Of a stretch of DNA of 64,000 nucleotides, positions 1 through 7,904 are shown piece by piece. Within the stretch, counting starts at the first letter, position 1, and each line of letters opens with the position of its first letter. This DNA comes from Brevundimonas sp. MF30-B (lineage in GTDB: Bacteria; Pseudomonadota; Alphaproteobacteria; Caulobacterales; Caulobacteraceae): positions 1,274,001 to 1,338,000 of the forward strand of contig NZ_CP038440.1 in NCBI RefSeq assembly GCF_004683885.1. Direction: 5' to 3'. The position numbers and the translations under genes were made by a program. The notes under the pieces were generated by a model that searched no databases, was not told the origin of the DNA, and was given only the letters and a program-made list of their open reading frames with translations.

Positions 1-283
1 GAGCTGAGATCGTACTGATCGAATAGCGCGCCTCAACATAGGCGCGCTTCAGCATCTCGAACTTGGGCCGGTCGGAACGCTGCTCGCGAGGCCAGGCGGC
101 GACCAGAGACTTGTCCATGGCTTCGGCTTGCGAGCGCAGGAACTTGAAGTTCTTGTCCATGGCGTGATCGACCGACCCGTGGAGCACGATGTCGGGCGTG
201 GCGAAGGCTTGGCGGTTCGCCTTGATCAGGGTGTCCGCGACCGACGAACCGTTACATGGGAAGGAGTGTCGGGCCGCCGACAT
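1..283 (-). CDS. HEPN-domain-like protein, partial (C-terminus beyond window edge)
   Basis: Reading the minus strand from an ATG at 283 gives an open frame to base 1 with no stop, so the C-terminus lies outside the window. The visible part contains FLRSQAE, AAWPRE and LKRAYVEARYS. These resemble the C-terminal HEPN half of nucleotidyltransferase-HEPN fusion proteins, where an LRRAYVEARYSPHY-like stretch is typical. No nucleotidyltransferase GSxxxGxxxxxSD motif is visible upstream, so this is either a stand-alone HEPN protein or a truncated remnant. The start is weak: no clear Shine-Dalgarno sequence precedes it. It is divergent from the FAD protein, with 34 bases between the two starts. Function is not assigned. 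Confidence 0.45.
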   Translation of the reverse strand, partial: MSAARHSFPCNGSSVADTLIKANRQAFATPDIVLHGSVDHAMDKNFKFLRSQAEAMDKSLVAAWPREQRSDRPKFEMLKRAYVEARYSISTISA

Positions 284-317
284 AGGAGCCGACAGGCGTC
301 GAGGGCGTTGGCTGGCG

Positions 318-2006
318 ATGATGTCCTCAATCGCCTTTGTCGGCGCCGGCCCCACCACCCTCTATGCCCTGAAGGCCTTGCTTCGCGCCCCGGTGCGGGG
401 CGTGGGAGTGACGGTGTTCGAAGCCGAGGCGGAGCCCGGTGTCGGCAGCCCCTATCGGGCCGGCTGGAACGGGCCGTCGATGTTGTCGAACATCGCCAGC
501 GCCGAGATCCCGCCGGTGACCGAAACCCTGCTGGCCTGGCTGCAGGGCCGCGCCGACGCCGAGCTTCGCGACCTGGGGGTCGAGGCGGCAGACCTCAGCG
601 ACCGGACCTTCGTGCCGCGTGTGGCGCTGGGTCGGTATTTCCGCGACCAGTTCGAGCGGGTGGTCGACCAGTTGCGCTCGGCAGGAGCTTGCGTCGATGT
701 GCGCGCCGGCCGGCGGGTGGACGATGTGGCCATCCGGGGCGAGGGCGTAGAGCTGAGATGGTCCGGCGCGACCGGCGCCGAGACAGGCCGGTTCGATCAT
801 GTGGTGCTGGCCACCGGCCACCAATGGCCCTCGAAGCAGGAGTCGCGGCCGGGTTATTTCACCAGCCCCTGGCCGGCCGCCACGCTGGCCGCGCTGCCGC
901 CGACCAAGGTGGGCGTGCGCGGCTCGTCCCTGACCGCCATTGACGCGGCGATCGCCGTGGCCGGCGCACACGGGGCCTTCACGCGTGGGGCTGACGGCCG
1001 CATCAAGTACGAACCGGCGGCAGGCACGGAGGGGCTGCGCATCACCCTGATGTCGCGCAAGGGCCTGCTGCCCGAGGCCGACTTCTACTTCCCCCTGCCG
1101 CATCCGCCGCTGACGATCTGCACGCCCCAGGCCATTGCCGGGGTGATCGAGGCGGGCGGCGTGGATCTGCTGGACCGGGCGTTCGACCTCTTCCGCCGGG
1201 AAATGGCGGCGGTCGATCCGGCCTATGTGGCGGCCGTCGGCCTGCAACGCGGGGATCTGGAAGCCTTCGGCGAGGCCTATTTCGCCGATCGCATGGCGAC
1301 CGATCCCTTCGTCTGGGCCGCCACCAATCTGGCCGAGGCGCAGGCCAACCATCAGACGCGGTTCACCGTGCCTTGGCGCGACGCGCTGCTGCGGCTGCAT
1401 GAGGTGATGGCGTCGATCACGCCCCATCTGGACAAGGTGCAGTTCGACCGGTTCAGCCGGCATCTCAAGCCGGTCTTCGTCGACGCCTATGGGGCGGCGC
1501 CGCATGAGTCCGTCGAGCGGATGCTGGCCCTGCATCGCGCCGGTAAGCTGGAGGTCCTGGCCCTGGGCGACGACCACATGGTCGACACCCGACGGCCGGA
1601 AGGGGGCGCACGCCTGACCCGTCGCGGGATCAGTCGGTCTTTTCCTGTCTTCATCGAGGGCACCGGCCAGAGGATACTCGGCGCGATCCAGTTTCCCTTC
1701 CTATCCCTGATCGAGCAGGGCGTGGTTCGCGACGCCGGCGCAGCCCAGGACGCCGAGAGTGACAAGGTCGAGGGCGCACGCGGCGTGGAGATCGACGACC
1801 ATTTCAGCCTGGTCGCGGACGGTCTGACGCCCGACCGGCTGTTCTGCCTGAGCCTGCCCTTCATCCTCGGCCGCCACCCCTTCGCCCAGGGGCTGACCAG
1901 TTCGCATGAGATGGGCGAGATCGTCGGGCGGCGTCTGGCCGTGGTCGCGGCGCGGTCCGCCGAGGCGGCGCACCCGCCGGTCGACAGGCTGCAGGCCGTC
2001 GCCTAG
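318..2006 (+). CDS. FAD/NAD(P)-binding protein
   Basis: About 562 residues from ATG at 318 (a second ATG follows at 321). The N-terminus reads SIAFVGAGPTTLYALKALL, a Rossmann dinucleotide-binding loop (GxGxxx) right at the start, and a VLATGHQ segment near residue 165 matches the second part of such folds. Size and layout fit the FAD-NAD(P)-binding family often annotated as a hypothetical oxidoreductase (PF13454 type). Longer in-frame starts upstream would precede the dinucleotide loop by about 43 non-conserved residues and overlap the divergent gene, so the short start is preferred. The substrate is unknown. The gene ends 10 bases before the DUF1543 gene, so the two are probably co-transcribed. 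Confidence 0.8.
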   Translation: MMSSIAFVGAGPTTLYALKALLRAPVRGVGVTVFEAEAEPGVGSPYRAGWNGPSMLSNIASAEIPPVTETLLAWLQGRADAELRDLGVEAADLSDRTFVPRVALGRYFRDQFERVVDQLRSAGACVDVRAGRRVDDVAIRGEGVELRWSGATGAETGRFDHVVLATGHQWPSKQESRPGYFTSPWPAATLAALPPTKVGVRGSSLTAIDAAIAVAGAHGAFTRGADGRIKYEPAAGTEGLRITLMSRKGLLPEADFYFPLPHPPLTICTPQAIAGVIEAGGVDLLDRAFDLFRREMAAVDPAYVAAVGLQRGDLEAFGEAYFADRMATDPFVWAATNLAEAQANHQTRFTVPWRDALLRLHEVMASITPHLDKVQFDRFSRHLKPVFVDAYGAAPHESVERMLALHRAGKLEVLALGDDHMVDTRRPEGGARLTRRGISRSFPVFIEGTGQRILGAIQFPFLSLIEQGVVRDAGAAQDAESDKVEGARGVEIDDHFSLVADGLTPDRLFCLSLPFILGRHPFAQGLTSSHEMGEIVGRRLAVVAARSAEAAHPPVDRLQAVA

Positions 2007-2016
2007 ACCCCGTCGC

Positions 2017-2520
2017 ATGAAACTGTTCGCCATCTATGTCGGCGGGGAGCATCCCGGCGCAAACATCGAGGTCCATGACATCCGCTTCGTCGCGGCCGAG
2101 ACGGTGGAGGCCGCCTATCCGGCCCTGCTGGCCCAGTGGTGGGGCAAGCCGGGCAGTCTTCACGTGGACTGCTGGTCGGAGATCGACCGGGCCGACGGCT
2201 ATGAGGTCTCGCTGAGGCCGGAGCCCTTCGAGGGGCCCGAAAGGCTCTATTACGTCAATCTCGGCGGCTACGACGGAGTGGCCTTCGCCGAACAGCACCG
2301 CAATGTCTTCGTGGTCGCCGAGGATCTGAGGTCAGCCAAGGCGCGCGCGATCAAACGCGCCGATGGCTGGCGCGACGCCCATCGCGACGACATGTATGAG
2401 GCCGAACAGGCCTTCGCCCTCGATGCGGCGGCCCAGGCGCATCGGCTGCACATCCATCTAACGCCCAGCCCGCTGAGCGGCGACCCGGATTTCACCTGCC
2501 GCTACACGCCGCTTCGCTGA
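2017..2520 (+). CDS. DUF1543 family protein
   Basis: 167 residues starting MKLFAIYVGGEHPGANIEVHD, which is the typical opening of DUF1543 proteins (Y/F-x-GG followed by an E-x-HD motif). A second half, YYVNLGGYDGVAFAEQHRNVFVVA, repeats the same kind of motif, consistent with an internal duplication in the family. No signal peptide or membrane segment is visible, so it is probably cytosolic. It lies 10 bases after the FAD-binding gene. Biochemical role unknown. An in-frame extension to 1906 would overlap the upstream gene and does not look like this family. Confidence 0.8.
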   Translation: MKLFAIYVGGEHPGANIEVHDIRFVAAETVEAAYPALLAQWWGKPGSLHVDCWSEIDRADGYEVSLRPEPFEGPERLYYVNLGGYDGVAFAEQHRNVFVVAEDLRSAKARAIKRADGWRDAHRDDMYEAEQAFALDAAAQAHRLHIHLTPSPLSGDPDFTCRYTPLR

Positions 2521-2682
2521 ACAGGCTCTGCCGCTCGGGACGCCATCCCTGCAGAGCTTTCTGGACTGGGGAGCCCATTGCTTGACCCGGGAAGCTCGAC
2601 CGGCGCCCCGACCGGCATCATCAGCTGGCGCCTGTACGGGATCGCCTATCCGGCCGCCAAGCCGGAGGGGAGGACGTCCGCC

Positions 2683-2889
2683 CTAGGGCAGCGGGTCCTT
2701 GATGTCGTACTGGTCCTGCAGGCACAGCTGGTAGACGGCGTAAGCGCTGAACTCGCAGTCTACGTTGCCGCCACACCCAGACACGGTCTCGACGTATCGG
2801 GCCATGCAGGCGCCGGAACTGGCGGTGGCGGCGGGCGCCGCTGCGAGCGATCCGGCGACAGCGGCGGCAATGGCGAGCGTTCTGATCAT
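2683..2889 (-). CDS. Small secreted four-cysteine protein
   Basis: 68 residues with an obvious signal peptide (MIRTLAIAAAVAGSLAAAPAATAS, likely cleaved after an Ala). The mature part is about 45 residues and holds four cysteines at 28, 39, 45 and 56 in a symmetrical C-x10-C-x5-C-x10-C pattern, suggesting two disulfides. A strong ribosome binding site, GGGAGGAGG, sits just upstream of the ATG. No family recognised. It faces away from the small secreted protein at 3061. It probably acts in the periplasm or outside the cell. Confidence 0.65.
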   Translation of the reverse strand: MIRTLAIAAAVAGSLAAAPAATASSGACMARYVETVSGCGGNVDCEFSAYAVYQLCLQDQYDIKDPLP

Positions 2890-3060
2890 CGTGTCCTCCT
2901 CCCAAAAACCGTGAGGCAGTCAGGGTCGGACAGCAACTCCCGGGCGACCATGTGGCGAAATGGCGCAACCACAGGTATCACTACCTTGTGATTTGCCGCT
3001 GACAGGGCGGGCGTGCGGCTGTGGGGCGACCCGGCGAGGGGCCGGCAGGGAGGTTTGCAA

Positions 3061-3396
3061 ATGAAACGTCAGATCCTGGCGCTCGCAGCGGCTGCGGGCA
3101 TGGCGGTCGCGCTTGGTGGAATGTCGTCGGCAGGGGCGGCGTCGTCGTCCGGCGCCGCGCAGCACTGGCCGGGCAACGAGGACTTCTACTGTTTCGGTTA
3201 CGACAACTGCTGGCCTGTCGCCTTCCGCTACGAGGTCTATTCGGACGAGACCATGACCGAACTGATCCACACGGCGGCGGACGGGTGCAACGGCGGGCCG
3301 TTCGTCTCGGCGCCGTGGCTGCCGGCGGGGCACACCGTCCGGGAGCGGATGTATGTCTGCTCCAGCTACGGCCCGTATCTGCCGCACGACTGGTGA
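3061..3396 (+). CDS. Small secreted protein, DUF6289-like
   Basis: 111 residues with a signal peptide (MKRQILALAAAAGMAVALGG ... SAGAA) and a GGGAGG ribosome binding site about 8 bases before the ATG. The mature part contains FRYEVYSDETMTELIHT followed by a cysteine-containing CNGG segment. This resembles the Y-YSD-x-T pattern of small DUF6289-type exported proteins, but the match is from memory and weak. Four cysteines are present in the mature region. Followed by a clear hairpin terminator at 3476. Function unknown. Confidence 0.65.
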   Translation: MKRQILALAAAAGMAVALGGMSSAGAASSSGAAQHWPGNEDFYCFGYDNCWPVAFRYEVYSDETMTELIHTAADGCNGGPFVSAPWLPAGHTVRERMYVCSSYGPYLPHDW

Positions 3397-3475
3397 TACG
3401 GCGGTCGGCCCCGCCTGTCGGGAAAGGGGCTGGGGATTGGCAGGCCCCGCCGGGGCCGGCCGGTCCGGGCACAGT

Positions 3476-3509
3476 AAAAAGCCCCGGCTCATTCGAGCCG
3501 GGGCTTTTC
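3476..3509. terminator. Bidirectional rho-independent terminator
   Basis: A perfect 10-base stem GCCCCGGCTC / GAGCCGGGGC with loop ATTC, flanked by AAAAA on the left and TTTT on the right. It can end both the small secreted gene (plus) and the TauE/SafE gene (minus). Confidence 0.85.
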
Positions 3510-3550
3510 TCTCGCCAGCCGCTCGCTCGCGATCGAGCCGTGACACCTCC

Positions 3551-4300
3551 TCAGAGCAGGCCGAGGCCGCGGGCCGCCATCTCCAGTCCGAGCAGGGCGA
3601 TGGCGATGAAGAAGAGGCGGCGGAACAACGCCTGCGAGATGCGGCGGCGCAGCGACTGGCCGGCGATCATGCCGGCCACCGCGGGGATGGTGGCCGCCGC
3701 CGAAAGAAGGCCGAGATCGAGCCGAAGCGCGCCATGCCACGTCAGGCCGATCGCCAGGGCCAGACTGGAGACCGTGAACGACAGGCCCAGTGATTGGACA
3801 AGGTCGTCCTTGGAAAGGTTCAGCGATTGCAGGAAGGGGACGAGCGGGACCACCGCCGCGCCCGTCGCTCCGGTGATGGCGCCGGTCAGGAGCCCCGACG
3901 CCGGCGCGAGACGCCGCTCCCAACGCTGGGACAGGCTGAGCGGCTGCGCCAGCAGGCCGTAGGCCGCGTAAAGCGCGAGAACGATCCCGAGTGCCGCTGT
4001 GATCTGGGCGGCGTCCAGTCTCACGATAAGGCTCGTGGCCGCCAGGGTGGCCATGAAGGTCAGGACCAGCATGAGCCCGAACCGTCTGGCGAGCGGCCCC
4101 AGGCGGCCGCCGCTGAACAACTGCCAGACATTGGTCAGAAAGGTGGGCACGGTGGCGAGGCTCGCCGCCGTCAGGGGCGACAGGATCGAGCCCAGCAGTC
4201 CCATGACAACCGTCGGCAGGCCCATGCCGGACACGCCCTTGACGCCGCCGGCGAGGAAGAAGGCGGCGGCGATGAGAAGGAGAGTGGTCGGGTCGCTCAA
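3551..4300 (-). CDS. TauE/SafE-family membrane permease
   Basis: 249 residues, hydrophobic throughout, with about eight membrane segments in two pseudo-symmetric halves. The N-terminal half carries FFLAGGVKGVSGMGLPTVV, and a GAITGATGAAVVPLVPF segment opens the second half. Both correspond to the G-rich repeats of TauE/SafE sulfite or organosulfonate exporters. The start overlaps the stop of the LacI regulator by four bases (ATGA), so the two are translationally coupled. The natural substrate cannot be read from sequence. Context suggests an organic anion linked to the DHDPS-family enzyme across the divergent promoter. Confidence 0.85.
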   Translation of the reverse strand: MSDPTTLLLIAAAFFLAGGVKGVSGMGLPTVVMGLLGSILSPLTAASLATVPTFLTNVWQLFSGGRLGPLARRFGLMLVLTFMATLAATSLIVRLDAAQITAALGIVLALYAAYGLLAQPLSLSQRWERRLAPASGLLTGAITGATGAAVVPLVPFLQSLNLSKDDLVQSLGLSFTVSSLALAIGLTWHGALRLDLGLLSAAATIPAVAGMIAGQSLRRRISQALFRRLFFIAIALLGLEMAARGLGLL

Positions 4301-5307
4301 AGCCGACGCGTCGACTGTCTCGGGATCAGGGTCGGCGCGGTCCGTACGATGGGTTCTGCCGGTTCTTCACCGTCGAGAAGCAGGTCCACCGCGGCGGCGG
4401 CGATCTGATCGAAAGGCGTGCGCACGGTCGTCAGCGGCGTGGGCAGGTGGCTGACGATGGGGATGTCGTTATAGCCCACCACCGAGATGTCGCGCGGCAC
4501 CGACAGGCCCAGCTGGGCAAGGGCCGACAGGGCGCCCATTGCGGTGTTGTCGTTGATGGCGAATATCGCCGTGGGCCGTGACGCCAGCGTCATCAGCTCG
4601 CGCGCCGCCAGATGGCCGGCGTCCAGGCCGAAGGTGGACGGCACGATCCATTCCGGCTGAACGACCAGGCCCGCTTCCTCCATTGCCCGGCGATAGCCCT
4701 CAACCCGGCTGACGGCGCTGGAGGTGTCGGCGGGGCCGGCGATGACGCCGATCTGCTGGTGGCCCAGATCGATGAGATGGCGCGCGGCGAGATAGCCGCC
4801 GAGGGCGTCGTCGCCCACCGACGACGGATGCACGCCGTCGGTGCGAAGGACGAGCACGAAGGGCACGCCCTGGAGCGACAGCCGGTCGGCGAGGCCATCG
4901 CCGGTCCGCGTCGTCGCCAGCACCAGCCCGTCCACGCCGCGCGCCAGCAGCATGTCGACTGCGCGCTGATTGGCCGCCGGCTCGTCATTGGTGGTGGCTA
5001 CGATGGTGAAGCGGTCGGCGCGGCCCGCCGCGCGCGCCAGGGCTTCGTAGAGCATCGCCATGACCGTATCGGTCAGGCGCGGCACGATGACGCCGAGGGT
5101 GCCGGTGGTGCCGCGGCGCAGATTTGCGGCCGAGGCGTCGCGCACATAGCCTAGCTCGGCGGCCACGCGGCGCACCAGGCGAGCGGTCTCGCTGTTGGAC
5201 GGTGAGCGTTCGTCCAGAAAGCGCGAGACACTGCTCTTGGACACGCCGGTCGCCCGCGCGATGTCCAGGATCGTCACACGTCCGGTTTCGCCGCGCCTGT
5301 CACGCAT
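4297..5307 (-). CDS. LacI-family transcriptional regulator
   Basis: 336 residues. The N-terminal helix-turn-helix (VTILDIARATGVSKSSVSRFL, residues ~11-31) is a textbook LacI headpiece, and the hinge and periplasmic-binding-protein-like core follow (GTLGVIVPRLTD ... FAINDNTAMGALSALAQLG ... SVVGYNDIPI). It is divergent from the DHDPS-family gene at 5437 and ends by overlapping the TauE/SafE gene. A perfect palindrome, the usual form of a LacI-family operator, lies in the intergenic space. It most likely controls both directions in response to the substrate of this cluster. Confidence 0.93.
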   Translation of the reverse strand: MRDRRGETGRVTILDIARATGVSKSSVSRFLDERSPSNSETARLVRRVAAELGYVRDASAANLRRGTTGTLGVIVPRLTDTVMAMLYEALARAAGRADRFTIVATTNDEPAANQRAVDMLLARGVDGLVLATTRTGDGLADRLSLQGVPFVLVLRTDGVHPSSVGDDALGGYLAARHLIDLGHQQIGVIAGPADTSSAVSRVEGYRRAMEEAGLVVQPEWIVPSTFGLDAGHLAARELMTLASRPTAIFAINDNTAMGALSALAQLGLSVPRDISVVGYNDIPIVSHLPTPLTTVRTPFDQIAAAAVDLLLDGEEPAEPIVRTAPTLIPRQSTRRL

Positions 5308-5374
5308 CTGTGTTGACCAACCGCATCAGGCCTCCTGCCTTCCCCGCTTGACGCGCACAAGCCGGGATGTAAAG

Positions 5375-5398
5375 TGGGAACGTTCCCGGTATCGTTCC
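5375..5398. promoter_or_regulatory. Probable operator of the LacI-type regulator
   Basis: GGGAACGTTCCC is a perfect 12-base palindrome at 5375-5386 with the central CG typical of LacI-family operators. A further half site GTTCCC follows at 5393-5398. It lies 50-60 bases before the DHDPS-family start and about 70 bases before the regulator's own start, suited to control of both. Confidence 0.7.
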
Positions 5399-5436
5399 CT
5401 GCCGGTCAAAAGAAGAAACTCCAGAGAGGAAGTCCC

Positions 5437-6381
5437 ATGAGCGCCATGGACCTGCGCGGGCTCAGCCCGGCCCCCGTCACCGTCTTCACTCGCGATGGCG
5501 AGGTGGACTACGCCGCCAATGCGCGCCTCGCCAAATGGCTGGTGTCGATCCAGGGCGTTAAGAGCCTGGTGATCCTGGGCCACGCCGGCGAAGGCACCTT
5601 CCTTACGACCGAAGAGCGGCTGAAGCTGATCGAGACCTACGCCGAGGCCGTCGACGTGCCGATCATCGCCGGCATCACCGGCGAGGGCACCAAGGTCGCC
5701 GCCGAAGAGGCCAAGGCCTGCAAGGCGGCCGGTGCGACCGGCGCTCTGGTCTATCCCAACCACGGCTGGCTGCGTTTCGGATTCCAGAAGGGCGCGCCGC
5801 AGGATCGCTACAAGGCGATCTGGCAGGAGTCCGGCCTGCAATGCATCCTGTTCCAGTACCCCGACGCCACCAAGGCCTCGTACGACCTGGACACCCAGAT
5901 CGACATCGCCACTCAGGACGGCGTGGTCGCCACCAAGAACGGCGTGCGCAACATGAAGCGCTGGTACACCGAGATCCCCGAGATCAAGAAGGCCGCGCCC
6001 GAGCTGCAGATCCTGTCGTGCCATGACGAGTGGCTGCTGCCGACCATGTTCGACGTGGACGGCCTGCTGGTCGGCTACGGCAACATCGCGCCCGAGCTGC
6101 TGGTCGAACTGATCGCGGCCGGCAAGGCGCAGGACTATCCCGAGGCCCGGCGTCTGTTTGAGCAACTGCTGCCCGTCACCAAGGCGGTCTATCACCGCGG
6201 GTCGCACATGGAGGGCACGGTCGCTCTCAAGCTGGGGCTGGTGAAGCGCGGCCTGCTGGATCACGCGACCATCCGCGAGCCGCTGAAGAACCTGGGCGAG
6301 GCCGCGGAGCAGGAGATCTTCGCCGCCTTCGACGCCGCGCGCATCGGACCCGTCGAGTCGGCGGCCCTGGCCGCTGAATGA
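5437..6381 (+). CDS. Dihydrodipicolinate-synthase-family aldolase/dehydratase
   Basis: 314 residues, a TIM-barrel of the DapA/NAL superfamily. The Schiff-base lysine is K167 in VVATKNG, and the conserved tyrosine is Y141 in LFQYPD. The usual GTTGE substrate loop is replaced by GHAGEGTFLTTEER (residues 48-61), so it is probably not the lysine-pathway enzyme. A 2-keto-3-deoxy sugar acid aldolase/dehydratase or another pyruvate-dependent lyase is more likely. It leads a probable operon with the Nramp-like transporter and the AlgE-like porin, though a hairpin sits in between. A GAGAGGA ribosome binding site lies about 9 bases upstream. Confidence 0.85.
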   Translation: MSAMDLRGLSPAPVTVFTRDGEVDYAANARLAKWLVSIQGVKSLVILGHAGEGTFLTTEERLKLIETYAEAVDVPIIAGITGEGTKVAAEEAKACKAAGATGALVYPNHGWLRFGFQKGAPQDRYKAIWQESGLQCILFQYPDATKASYDLDTQIDIATQDGVVATKNGVRNMKRWYTEIPEIKKAAPELQILSCHDEWLLPTMFDVDGLLVGYGNIAPELLVELIAAGKAQDYPEARRLFEQLLPVTKAVYHRGSHMEGTVALKLGLVKRGLLDHATIREPLKNLGEAAEQEIFAAFDAARIGPVESAALAAE

Positions 6382-6383
6382 TG

Positions 6384-6420
6384 ACAAAGGCCCTCGCGTC
6401 GCCGACGCGGGGGCCTTTGT
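6384..6420 (+). terminator. Hairpin terminator or attenuator after the DHDPS-family gene
   Basis: ACAAAGGCCC and its partner GGGCCTTTGT form the base of a long stem continued by CGCGTC/GACGCG around a GCC loop. The T run is weak (TTTGTCTTT). It may reduce read-through to the transporter rather than stop it. Confidence 0.65.
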
Positions 6421-6549
6421 CTTTCGGAATGGGTTCCATGCCGTTCCGAGAGGTCTAAACCGCGTCGATGACCCGCCAGAAACGTCACGACGCATGAGGA
6501 AACACCCGGCGCGACGCGGATCGAGACCCGCCGCGTGAAAGGAATGGTC

Positions 6550-7821
6550 ATGCTGAATCGTGACGCGAGCCCGGCGGCTCCGCCCGCCGCCAAGTCACCG
6601 AAGTCTAAAGACGGCCGGCTGCTGGCCAAGCTGGCCCTGATCGGGCCGGCCTTCATCGCCGGCGCCTGGCAGTTTGGTCCGGGCAATCTGACCTCGGCCA
6701 TCGAGGCAGGCAGCGCCTTCGGCTACGCCCTGATCTGGGTGATCGTGGTCTCGACCATCCTGATGATCTTCTTCACCGACATGAGCGTGCGGGTCGGCAT
6801 CGCCTCGCCGACGTCGATGATCGGAACGATTAAGCAGGCGCTGGGCAAGCCGATGGGTGTGGCGGCCGGGTGCGGGGTCTTCTTCATCACCCTGTGCTTT
6901 TCGGTCGGCAACGCCGCCGGGTCAGGCCTGGCCCTGTCGATGCTGTTCGGCGGCAATCCGGTGCTCTGGACGATGGTGGTGACCGCAGCGGTGGGCTTCG
7001 TGCTTCTGGTGCGCAATGTGTTCAAGACGATCGAGCGCATCCTGGTGGCCCTGGTCGCGACCATGGCGATCGGCTTCGTCGCCAGCGCCTTTCTGGCCCG
7101 ACCAGACTGGAGCGCGGGCCTGCTGGGCATGGTCCCGACCTTCCCGGCGGGCGCTGAGCTTCTGATCGTGGCGCTGGTCGGCACCAACTTCTCGATCAAT
7201 GCGGCCTTCTTCACCAGCTACGCCATTCAAGCCCACAAGACGGGGCGCGCCCAGTATCGCGACACCACCCTGACGGACACCATCCCGGGCATCGTGGCGC
7301 CCGGCATCATGACCGCGTTGGTGATCATGGTCGCCGCCGCCGTGCTGGGTCACACCGGCCAGCGGGTGGAGACCCTGCCGCAGCTGGCCAGCGTGTTCGA
7401 GCCGCTTGCCGGCCCCGTCGGCTATTACATCTTCACACTGGGCTTCTTCGCCGCCGCCTTCTCGTCGATGCTGGCCAACGCCACGGCGGGCGGAACCCTG
7501 CTGTCGGACGGCCTGGGATGGGGCGGCAGCTTCGATTCCCTGCGCACCAAGCTGCTGGTCGGCTGTGTGCTGATGTTCGGCTTGCTGGTGACAGCCTTCG
7601 CCCCCGGTTCGCGGGTGCAGCTGATCATCCTGGCGCAGGCCATGACCGTCCTCGTCGCGCCTCTTCTTGGGGTGTTGCTGGTGCTGATGGCCAACAACAA
7701 GCTGCTGGGCGATCTGCGCAACAAGTGGTGGCACAACCTGTTCGCCGCGATCGGCCTGGTGTCGATCTTCGCTTCGACCGCCCTGCTGGTTCTGAGCCTG
7801 ACCGGCGTGGTCAGCACCTAG
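6550..7821 (+). CDS. Nramp-related transporter lacking canonical metal ligands
   Basis: About 423 residues with ten to eleven membrane segments and the Nramp architecture. TM1 reads FGPGNLTSAIEAGSAFGY, where Mn/Fe transporters have DPGN, so the metal-binding Asp is Gly. TM6 has NFSINAAFFTSYAIQAHK instead of the usual A-x-x-MPH, so the Met ligand is also missing. It therefore probably does not carry Mn2+ or Fe2+ in the canonical way. Known divergent Nramp relatives move Mg2+ or Al species, and an organic substrate is conceivable given the enzyme and porin neighbours. Start: the ATG at 6550 has AAAGGA 7 bases upstream, while a GTG at 6535 is in frame but poorly placed. Confidence 0.85.
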   Translation: MLNRDASPAAPPAAKSPKSKDGRLLAKLALIGPAFIAGAWQFGPGNLTSAIEAGSAFGYALIWVIVVSTILMIFFTDMSVRVGIASPTSMIGTIKQALGKPMGVAAGCGVFFITLCFSVGNAAGSGLALSMLFGGNPVLWTMVVTAAVGFVLLVRNVFKTIERILVALVATMAIGFVASAFLARPDWSAGLLGMVPTFPAGAELLIVALVGTNFSINAAFFTSYAIQAHKTGRAQYRDTTLTDTIPGIVAPGIMTALVIMVAAAVLGHTGQRVETLPQLASVFEPLAGPVGYYIFTLGFFAAAFSSMLANATAGGTLLSDGLGWGGSFDSLRTKLLVGCVLMFGLLVTAFAPGSRVQLIILAQAMTVLVAPLLGVLLVLMANNKLLGDLRNKWWHNLFAAIGLVSIFASTALLVLSLTGVVST

Positions 7822-7904
7822 GCGTTCGCCGCCCAAACGACCTGCCGCTTCGCCCGGTCTGGAAGACCCGCAGCGAGGCGGCTTTCCAAACAGGAGACGT
7901 CACC

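Noticed and set aside
327..1577. Long minus-strand open frame across the FAD-binding gene
   Set aside because: GC-rich shadow frame; His/Gln/Arg-rich sequence with no motif, while the plus strand has a clear dinucleotide-binding protein.
3021..3962. 313-residue plus-strand frame over the small secreted gene and the TauE/SafE gene
   Set aside because: Crosses a strong terminator and two supported genes; Arg-rich sequence with no family.
6535..6549. GTG at 6535 as start of the Nramp-like gene
   Set aside because: The AAAGGA sequence that would serve as ribosome binding site lies after it and fits ATG 6550.
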